Positions 6,787-12,366 of a stretch of 12,366 bases of DNA are shown here, piece by piece. The stretch is from JADHTT01 sp964633845 (GTDB lineage: Bacteria; Campylobacterota; Campylobacteria; Campylobacterales; Arcobacteraceae): positions 1 to 12,366 of the forward strand of contig CAZWLA010000040.1 in NCBI GenBank assembly GCA_964633845.1, written 5' to 3'. Within the stretch, counting starts at the first letter, position 1. Each line of letters begins with the position of its first letter. A program made the position numbers and the translations under genes. Below the pieces are notes generated by a model. The model saw nothing but the letters and a program-made list of their open reading frames with translations, searched no databases and was not told the origin of the DNA.

Positions 6787-9700
6787 ATGAATAAAAAAAT
6801 ATTAAGTTTAGATTTAGGAATTACATCAATTGGTTATTCTATACTAGATGAGATGAAAAATGATAGATATTCCTTAATTGATTATGGTGTTAGTATGTTT
6901 GATAAAGCTACTGACAAAGATGGTAACTCTAAAAAACTTCTACATAGTGCTAGTGCTTCAACTACAAAGCTATATAATTTAAGAAAAGATAGAAAAAAAA
7001 ACTTAGCTAAACTTTTTGAAGAGTTTGGTTTTGGAGAAAAAGATTATTTTTTATATCAAGAGAAACAAAATATTTATAAAAACAAATGGGAACTAAGAGC
7101 TAAGAAAGTTTTTGAAGAGAAACTAAAAATAGAGGAGCTTTTTACTATACTTTATACTTTAGCTAAACATAGAGGGTATAAGTCTTTAGATAGTGATGAT
7201 TTACTTGAAGAGTTGTGTAGTGAATTAAATATAACTATAGATGAAAAAAAACCTACTAAAGCAGATAAAGAAAAAGGTCAAATAAAAAAAGCATTATTAG
7301 CTATCGAAGAGTTACGAGTAAATTCAATTAAAACAGTAGCTCAAATCATCTATGAATTAGAGTTAAAAAAAGAAAATCCAACTTTTAGAAATCATGACAA
7401 TTATAAATATATGATAAGAAGAGAGTATATAGATAAAGAGATAGAAAAGATTATAAACTCACAAGTTAAGTTTGGATTATTTAATGATGGATTTGATAGT
7501 GTTGATTTTATACAAAAAATAAAAGATATTATTACTTGGCAAAATCCATCTACAAATGATATGAGTTTATTTGGAAACTGTGAGTATTATCCTGAAGAAA
7601 AAGTAGCACATCAATACTCTATCATAAGTGATATATTTAAAATGTATCAGAGTGTATCAAATATCACTTTTAATACTAAACCAACTATAAAAATCACAAA
7701 AGAACAAATTAAACTAATTGCAGATGAGTTTTTTATGAAAATAAAAAAAGGTAAAAATATACCTGACATAAAATACAAAGATATAAGAAAAGTTTTAAAA
7801 TTATCTGATGATATAAAAATATTTAATAAAGAGGATGAAAAGCTAACTATTACTAAGTTTCATTTTTTGAGTAGTTTAACCAAGATTGACAATAAATTTA
7901 TAATAGACGCACTAGAGCAAGAAAATGGCTATGAAATATTAAAAGATATTTTTAAGGTACTTCAATTTAGTAAAGATCCAAAAGCTATATATGAAGAGTT
8001 AAAAGATAAGCTTGATGATAAAACTATAATAAACTTGATCAAAAATAAAAGTGGTAATAGTTTAAATATCTCTGCTGAAGCTATGATAAAATTCATACCT
8101 TATTTTGAACAAGAGATGACAACTGATGAGATAAAAGAAAAATTATCATTAAATAGAAGTGAAGATTATAGTGAATTTAAAAAAGGTATTAAATACCTTA
8201 GTATAAAACAGTTTGAAAATGATGATAATTTAACTATAAATAATCATCCTGTTAAATATGTAGTAAGTGCAACTATAAGAGTCATAAAACATCTTCATAC
8301 TACTTATGGTGCATTTGATGAGATAAGAGTAGAAAGCACAAGAGAACTAAGTCAAAATGAGGAAACTAAAAAAGAGATAGATAAAGCCAATAGAGCTTTA
8401 GAGAAAGAGATTACAGATATTGTTGAAAATAAAGAGTATCAAAAAATAGCAGAGCATTATGGTAAAAACTTACGAAGATATGCTAGAAAAATAATTATGT
8501 ATGAACAGCAAGAAAGACGGGATATATATACAGGAGAAGGAATAGAGTTTTCAGATATATTTACAAATAGTGTAGATTTAGATCATATAGTCCCACAAAG
8601 TTTAGGTGGTTTATCTGTAAAGCATAATTTTGTATTAGTCCATAGAGATACAAATCTCCAAAAATTAAACCAATTACCTATGAATTTTATACAAGACAAA
8701 GAAGCTTTTATAAATAGAATTGATAGCTTATTTAAACAACGAAAGATAAATTGGAAAAAGAAGATAAATTTATTAGCTACAACTTTAGATGAAACTTTTC
8801 AAGATACATTTGAAAGTAAATCACTAAGAGCTACAAGTTATATAGAAGCTTTGACTGCACAAGTGTTAAAAAGATACTATCCATTTACAAATAAGATAAA
8901 ACAAAAAGATGGAAGTGGTGTAAGACATATCCAAGGTAGAGCTACATCAAATATACGAAAAGTTTTAAAAGTAAAAACAAAAACTAGAGATACAAATATA
9001 CACCATGCTATTGATGCGATACTTATAGGACTTACCAATCAATCTTGGCTACAAAAACTATCAAATACTTTTAGGGAAAATATGGGTGTGATAGATGATA
9101 GGGCAAGAGAAAATATCAAAAAAGATATGCCACTTATAGAGGGTATTGAGCCTAAAGAACTTATAGAGATGATAGAAGATAGATACAGTGAATATGGGGA
9201 AGATTCTGTATTTTATAAAGATATTTGGGGCAAGACTAAGGCTGTGAATTTTTGGGTATCAAAAAAGCCTATGGTTTCTAAAATACACAAAGATACTATC
9301 TATAGTAAAAAAGAAGATGGGATATATACAGCTAGAGAAAGTATTTTAGATAAGTTTATCTCCCTTAAAGTAACACCAACTACAAAATCTGATGATTTTA
9401 TGAAAAAGTTCAATAAAGAGATACTTCATAAGACGTATCTATACAAAACAAATCCAAATGATATAATATGTAAAGTAGTAAGTCAGCGAGCAAATGAGAT
9501 AGTAGAACTTTTAAATGAATTTATATGGATTGATATTAAAGATAAAGATATCATAAGTGAATCTAAGTCAAAACTAGAAGAGTTAATACATCAAGATATA
9601 AAAGATAATAATGGAAATACTATAAGAAAAGTAAAATTCTATCAGACAAATCTTACAGGTTTTGATATAAGGGGCGGACTAGCTACTAAAGAGAAAACTT

Positions 9701-10113
9701 TTATAGGATTTAAAGCAATTGTTGAAGATGATAAATTAAATTACACTAGAATTGATGTATCAAATTTTCAAAAAATACAAAAAGAAAATGATAATAGTTT
9801 TAAGGTATTTAAAAATGATTTGGTGTTTTTTATATATGCTAATGGTAGTTTTAGAGGTGGAAAAATTGTAAGCTTTTTAGAGGATAAAGGTATTGTAGCT
9901 TTTCAAAATTCAAAGTTCCCATCTAATTATAAAATGCAACCTGATGTATTTTGTAAAGATAAAGCACACACTGGTGCGAAACAACAAAGTATCAATAAAG
10001 CAATAGGAATAATAAAATTAAACTTAGATATTTTAGGTAATATAAAATCATATCAAAAAATTGGTAATTGTAAAAGTGATTTGTTAGAGTTTATACGAGG
10101 AATTATAAAATGA
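6787..10113 (+). CDS. cas9: Type II-C Cas9, Nitratifractor-like
   Basis: The 1108-aa protein is the RNA-guided DNA nuclease of a type II CRISPR system. RuvC-I is KILSLDLGITSIGYSIL with D9. The bridge helix lies at about 55-78, followed by the REC region with LAKHRGYKSLD. RuvC-II is DEIRVESTREL with E516. HNH is VDLDHIVPQSLGGLS with D599 and H600, and N623 at the expected 23-residue spacing. RuvC-III is HHAIDA with H740 and D743. The C-terminal third is the wedge/PAM-interacting region. All catalytic residues are present. From memory, blocks such as HIVPQSLGGLS and VLKRYYPF match Nitratifractor salsuginis Cas9 (about 1132 aa). ATG 6787 is chosen for its AGGAG site (6773-6777); an in-frame TTG at 6760 would add nine residues. 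The stop overlaps the Fic start in ATGA. The bridge helix is unusually poor in arginine. Confidence 0.96.
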   Translation: MNKKILSLDLGITSIGYSILDEMKNDRYSLIDYGVSMFDKATDKDGNSKKLLHSASASTTKLYNLRKDRKKNLAKLFEEFGFGEKDYFLYQEKQNIYKNKWELRAKKVFEEKLKIEELFTILYTLAKHRGYKSLDSDDLLEELCSELNITIDEKKPTKADKEKGQIKKALLAIEELRVNSIKTVAQIIYELELKKENPTFRNHDNYKYMIRREYIDKEIEKIINSQVKFGLFNDGFDSVDFIQKIKDIITWQNPSTNDMSLFGNCEYYPEEKVAHQYSIISDIFKMYQSVSNITFNTKPTIKITKEQIKLIADEFFMKIKKGKNIPDIKYKDIRKVLKLSDDIKIFNKEDEKLTITKFHFLSSLTKIDNKFIIDALEQENGYEILKDIFKVLQFSKDPKAIYEELKDKLDDKTIINLIKNKSGNSLNISAEAMIKFIPYFEQEMTTDEIKEKLSLNRSEDYSEFKKGIKYLSIKQFENDDNLTINNHPVKYVVSATIRVIKHLHTTYGAFDEIRVESTRELSQNEETKKEIDKANRALEKEITDIVENKEYQKIAEHYGKNLRRYARKIIMYEQQERRDIYTGEGIEFSDIFTNSVDLDHIVPQSLGGLSVKHNFVLVHRDTNLQKLNQLPMNFIQDKEAFINRIDSLFKQRKINWKKKINLLATTLDETFQDTFESKSLRATSYIEALTAQVLKRYYPFTNKIKQKDGSGVRHIQGRATSNIRKVLKVKTKTRDTNIHHAIDAILIGLTNQSWLQKLSNTFRENMGVIDDRARENIKKDMPLIEGIEPKELIEMIEDRYSEYGEDSVFYKDIWGKTKAVNFWVSKKPMVSKIHKDTIYSKKEDGIYTARESILDKFISLKVTPTTKSDDFMKKFNKEILHKTYLYKTNPNDIICKVVSQRANEIVELLNEFIWIDIKDKDIISESKSKLEELIHQDIKDNNGNTIRKVKFYQTNLTGFDIRGGLATKEKTFIGFKAIVEDDKLNYTRIDVSNFQKIQKENDNSFKVFKNDLVFFIYANGSFRGGKIVSFLEDKGIVAFQNSKFPSNYKMQPDVFCKDKAHTGAKQQSINKAIGIIKLNLDILGNIKSYQKIGNCKSDLLEFIRGIIK

Positions 10114-10925
10114 AACAACTAGATAAAATTACAAAAAATGCAAAAGTTTATGAAGGTTTAACTACATATCAAAAAAGTGCCATAAAAGATAGATTAAAAA
10201 TTGAGTGGATATATACATCAAATGCACTAGAAGGTAATACTGTATCTCTAGGAGATACTGCATTTATCATAGAAGAAGGGCTTACAGTCTCTGGGATATC
10301 TTTAAAAGAGCATGAGGAAGTAGTAGGCCATAGTAGGGCAGTTGATATAATATATGAACTATTATCTAAAGATGAAATTTGTGAAGATGATATTTTTAAA
10401 CTACACAAAGCAGTACAGACCAATCTAGTAATAGATATAGATTGTCCATTAGGTGCTTATAAAGTGGAAGTAAATGGTAGATATATAAAAATTGATGGGA
10501 AAAGAGAACATAAATATTATCCCCATCCAAATGATGTAACCCATTTAATGAATTTATGGTTTGATGAATTTAAAGATATAAGAAAGCAAGATATTAGCCT
10601 AAATGATTGTATTAAAAAATATACAAGATCTCACATAGGATTTACAGCTATTCATCCATTTTTTGATGGTAATGGTAGGTTAGCAAGACTAGTATCAAAT
10701 TTATATATGTTAAAAAATGGCTATTTACCATTGATAATTAGCAATAAACAACGAGAAAAATATATAGAATTATTAAGTGTTTATAATTTAAATGTAAAAG
10801 ATCTAGATAGTAAATCAACTAATTTAATAGAAGAAAACAAAGAGTTTGATGTACTGTATCAGTTTTTTAAATCACAGTATCAAAATAGTCAAATACTTTT
10901 AGATGAATTAAAAATAATAACATAA
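10110..10925 (+). CDS. Fic-domain protein inside the cas operon
   Basis: The 271-aa protein carries a complete Fic motif, HPFFDGNGRLAR (182-193), with catalytic H182, the D186 metal ligand and the phosphate-binding GNGR. Such enzymes usually transfer AMP, sometimes another nucleotide part, to hydroxyl side chains of proteins. Upstream is SNALEGN (37-43), fitting the (S/T)xxxE(G/N) self-inhibition motif with E41, so this is a class II Fic whose N-terminal helix blocks its own ATP site. A flap-like segment (PLGAYKVEVNGRYIKI, about 112-127) should guide the target. The C terminus (about 220-271) is short and lacks a clear winged helix. Its ATG overlaps the cas9 stop (ATGA), with GAGG upstream, and its stop overlaps cas1 (TAATG). 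A role in CRISPR immunity is implied by position only; the target is unknown. Confidence 0.9.
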   Translation: MKQLDKITKNAKVYEGLTTYQKSAIKDRLKIEWIYTSNALEGNTVSLGDTAFIIEEGLTVSGISLKEHEEVVGHSRAVDIIYELLSKDEICEDDIFKLHKAVQTNLVIDIDCPLGAYKVEVNGRYIKIDGKREHKYYPHPNDVTHLMNLWFDEFKDIRKQDISLNDCIKKYTRSHIGFTAIHPFFDGNGRLARLVSNLYMLKNGYLPLIISNKQREKYIELLSVYNLNVKDLDSKSTNLIEENKEFDVLYQFFKSQYQNSQILLDELKIIT

Positions 10926-11860
10926 TGGGCTGGAAAGTAGTACATCTAACAAGACCTTGTAAGATAAAAGTAAAAAATGAAAATCTGGTTTTATTTTTTT
11001 ATGACACAGAAAATGAGGTAAAAGTAACTTTAAAAGATATTGATTTTATACTTTTTGATAATACTCAATTTAGCATTACAGGTAAATCTATAGAATTATT
11101 GGCAACAAATAATATAGCTACACTTTTTATAGATGAAGAATTTCATCCAACTGCTATACTTACACCATATCATCAACATAGCACAATGACCCAAATAGCC
11201 CATATTCAAATAAGTACAACAAAAGAATTTAAAGAACAAGCTTGGCAAAATATAATTAAATCAAAAATTTATAATCAAGCTAAAGTATTTGAATTTTTTG
11301 AATCTAATAAGTATCAAGATTTAGAACAAATTGCTTCTAAAGTACAATTATATGATAAAAATAATGATGAAGCACAAGCTGCAAGATTATATTGGAAGAA
11401 TATTTTTCCAATTGATGGCTTTAAAAGAGAACAGGGTGGAGAAGATATATTAAATAGTATGCTAAATTTTACTTATGCAATATTAAGAGCATCTATGGCT
11501 AGAAGTGTAAGTGCTAGTGGATTATTGCCTATATTTGGTATTTGGCATGAAAATAAATATAATTCATTTAATCTTGTAGATGATTTAATAGAACCTTTTC
11601 GTGCAATTTGTGATATTTATGTAAGAATATTATTTTTTACCAAATACCCAAAGAAAACTTCTTTGGATGTGGATACAAAAAGAGAAATTGTAGCATTATT
11701 AAATTTTAATTGTGTCAAAATGAATGATGGAACAACATCGTTAAGTAAAGCTATAGAACAGTTTGTGATAAATTACAAAAAAGCCATATCAACCGATGAT
11801 GTATCATTGATCACTTATCCAACTATTCATATTGATTTTTTTAAAAATGAGTTCATTTAG
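10925..11860 (+). CDS. cas1: Cas1 integrase, type II-C
   Basis: The 311-aa protein is the catalytic subunit of the Cas1-Cas2 complex that inserts new spacers at the leader end of the array. The N-terminal beta domain (1-about 85) starts MGWKVVHLTRPCKI, typical of type II Cas1. The helical catalytic domain contains the metal ligands E149 (DEAQAARLYW), H208 (GIWHENK) and acidic residues in VDDLIEPFR (D219, D220, E223), followed by the AICD segment. Length is normal. The ATG overlaps the Fic stop by one base (TAATG) and has no clear ribosome site, so it probably depends on ribosomes arriving from the Fic gene. The 3' end overlaps cas2 by 14 nt. No csn2 or cas4 accompanies it, which supports subtype II-C. 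Confidence 0.96.
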   Translation: MGWKVVHLTRPCKIKVKNENLVLFFYDTENEVKVTLKDIDFILFDNTQFSITGKSIELLATNNIATLFIDEEFHPTAILTPYHQHSTMTQIAHIQISTTKEFKEQAWQNIIKSKIYNQAKVFEFFESNKYQDLEQIASKVQLYDKNNDEAQAARLYWKNIFPIDGFKREQGGEDILNSMLNFTYAILRASMARSVSASGLLPIFGIWHENKYNSFNLVDDLIEPFRAICDIYVRILFFTKYPKKTSLDVDTKREIVALLNFNCVKMNDGTTSLSKAIEQFVINYKKAISTDDVSLITYPTIHIDFFKNEFI

Positions 11861-12179
11861 AATTATGTGGCTTATGCTTATGTTTGATCTTCCAACACAA
11901 ACAAAAAAGCAACGAAAAAGATACCATTGGTTTCATGATGAATTAGAAAAAGAGGGTTATAGTATGCTTCAATATTCTGTATATGGTAAAATATTTTCAT
12001 CAGTAGAGTCAGCAAATTTAGGTAAAAAAAGAATAAAAGAGTTTATCAAAATAAATATAAAAAATGGAAATATAAGATTATTGATGTTTACAGATAAGCA
12101 GTTTGCATCTATGGATGTAGTTATAGGTGAAAAATCTATAGAAGAAGACAATGAACCAAAACAGTTGCTATTATTTTAA
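11847..12179 (+). CDS. cas2: Cas2, type II-C
   Basis: The 110-aa protein is the structural dimer partner of Cas1 in spacer integration. It shows the ferredoxin-like opening strand IMWLMLMFDLPTQTKKQRKR with the conserved aspartate, a YSMLQYSVYGKI second strand, and the C-terminal EPKQLLLF tail (P-x-QLxLF type) common in type II-C Cas2. ATG 11847 is chosen because the longer frame from TTG 11832 adds a five-residue extension inside cas1 without family support. It overlaps cas1 by 14 nt and has no strong ribosome site. The TAA at 12177-12179 overlaps the U-run of the opposite-strand tracrRNA terminator by two bases, so the two transcripts converge at this point. Confidence 0.94.
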   Translation: MSSFRIMWLMLMFDLPTQTKKQRKRYHWFHDELEKEGYSMLQYSVYGKIFSSVESANLGKKRIKEFIKINIKNGNIRLLMFTDKQFASMDVVIGEKSIEEDNEPKQLLLF

Positions 12180-12206
12180 AAAAGGGAAGTGGTCGAAACC
12201 ACTTCC
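12178..12206 (-). terminator. Rho-independent terminator of tracrRNA
   Basis: On the minus strand GGAAGTGGT, loop TTCG, ACCACTTCC forms a perfect 9-bp stem (12206-12185), followed by C and TTTTTT (12183-12178). The U-run overlaps the last two bases of the cas2 stop codon. On the plus strand the same stem is followed by TAAAG, so it should not terminate cas2 transcripts as efficiently, although the hairpin would protect their 3' end. Confidence 0.9.
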
Positions 12207-12281
12207 TAAAGTCATCTATGATAAAAATCATAGACTTAGTTTAATACCCCTATTAAACAACTGTGTCATACAACAGCAGTA
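12178..12281 (-). ncRNA. tracrRNA (5' end approximate)
   Basis: Read on the minus strand, GTTTAATAGGGGTATTAAAC (12258-12239) is complementary to the repeat start GTTTTAATACCCCTACAAAC at 12347-12366, with one bulge and a small internal mismatch, as in repeat:anti-repeat duplexes of type II. It is followed by a stem-loop: AAGTC with GACTT and TATGAT with ATCATA, loop TTTT, at 12237-12209. It ends in a 9-bp terminator hairpin. The order anti-repeat, stem, terminator hairpin is the standard tracrRNA plan. The 5' end is set by a candidate -10 and could shift by 10-20 nt. It is transcribed toward cas2. The anti-repeat itself is a perfect inverted repeat around GGGG. Confidence 0.85.
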
Positions 12282-12293
12282 TTTATAATTTTA
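12282..12293 (-). promoter_or_regulatory. Candidate -10 for tracrRNA
   Basis: On the minus strand TAAAAT (12293-12288) or TATAAA (12287-12282) lies just upstream of the anti-repeat, predicting starts near 12281 or 12275. The region to the array (12282-12346) is nearly all A/T and must hold this promoter and, if crRNA is made rightward, that of the array as well (for example TATATC at 12329-12334). Base composition makes chance matches likely. Confidence 0.3.
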
Positions 12294-12346
12294 TCAAAAA
12301 ATATATTAAAATAACAAATTTATACATTTATATCAATTTTTTATCG

Positions 12347-12366
12347 GTTTTAATACCCCTACAAAC
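12347..12366 (+). CRISPR. Start of CRISPR repeat, cut by window end
   Basis: GTTTTAATACCCCTACAAAC has the GTTTTA opening typical of type II repeats and pairs with the anti-repeat at 12239-12258. Only 20 nt are visible, against the usual 36, and no spacer is seen. In this orientation crRNA would be read rightward, away from cas2 and opposite to the tracrRNA. That the array continues beyond the window is inferred. Confidence 0.8.

Noticed and set aside
8626..8628. N614 of Cas9 as the HNH catalytic asparagine
   Set aside because: It lies 14 residues after H600; in known Cas9 HNH domains the catalytic asparagine is 23 residues after the histidine, which here is N623.
11832..11846. cas2 starting at TTG 11832
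   Set aside because: ATG 11847 gives a more typical Cas2 N terminus; the extra five residues lie wholly within cas1.
12239..12258. A degenerate CRISPR repeat copy downstream of cas2
   Set aside because: It resembles the repeat in direct orientation, but it is followed on the minus strand by a stem-loop and a strong terminator, which is the tracrRNA plan, so it is called the anti-repeat.
10923..12346. A csn2 or cas4 gene indicating subtype II-A or II-B
   Set aside because: cas1 and cas2 are directly followed by the tracrRNA, and no further ORF exists before the repeat.

Overview
The window is AT-rich DNA whose genes fit a Campylobacterota bacterium (Arcobacter / Sulfurimonas / Nitratifractor side). 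The evidence is the ubiX-coaD-tmk gene order, a bacterial arginyl/leucyl-protein transferase (bpt/ate), many TTG starts, TG-extended -10 boxes, and a Cas9 that resembles the Nitratifractor salsuginis type. All family assignments come from reading motifs; no database search was run.

Layout. (1) Positions 1-270 hold no confident gene, only a doubtful 49-codon minus-strand ORF. (2) On the minus strand, gdhA (NADP-type glutamate dehydrogenase) is followed after 5 nt by a TonB-like protein gene. (3) gdhA is divergent from a plus-strand operon of bpt/ate and three small overlapping genes: a soluble acidic protein, a two-helix membrane protein and a small secreted protein. Two back-to-back TG-extended -10 boxes share the 56-bp gap, and the bpt promoter is placed so that its mRNA would be leaderless or nearly so. 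(4) A minus-strand resolvase-like protein converges on that operon. It has lost the catalytic serine and other active-site residues. Just upstream lies a perfect 25-bp palindrome at its probable -35. (5) A housekeeping operon follows: ubiX, coaD, tmk and a small two-helix membrane protein gene. (6) Directly behind it, with no visible terminator, is a compact type II-C CRISPR-Cas operon: cas9, a Fic-domain gene, cas1, cas2. (7) Beyond cas2, a tracrRNA runs on the opposite strand and ends in a strong terminator that touches the cas2 stop codon. The window stops 20 nt into what is probably the first CRISPR repeat at this end.

How it works together. cas9, fic, cas1 and cas2 overlap by 4, 1 and 14 nt, so they are probably translated as one unit. 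Cas1-Cas2 would add spacers, and Cas9 with tracrRNA and crRNA would cleave invading DNA. The most unusual element is the Fic protein, with a complete active site and an N-terminal self-inhibition motif, placed inside the operon between the effector and adaptation genes. The second is the tracrRNA anti-repeat, a perfect 8-bp inverted repeat around GGGG that could fold on itself instead of pairing with crRNA. No csn2 or cas4 is present.
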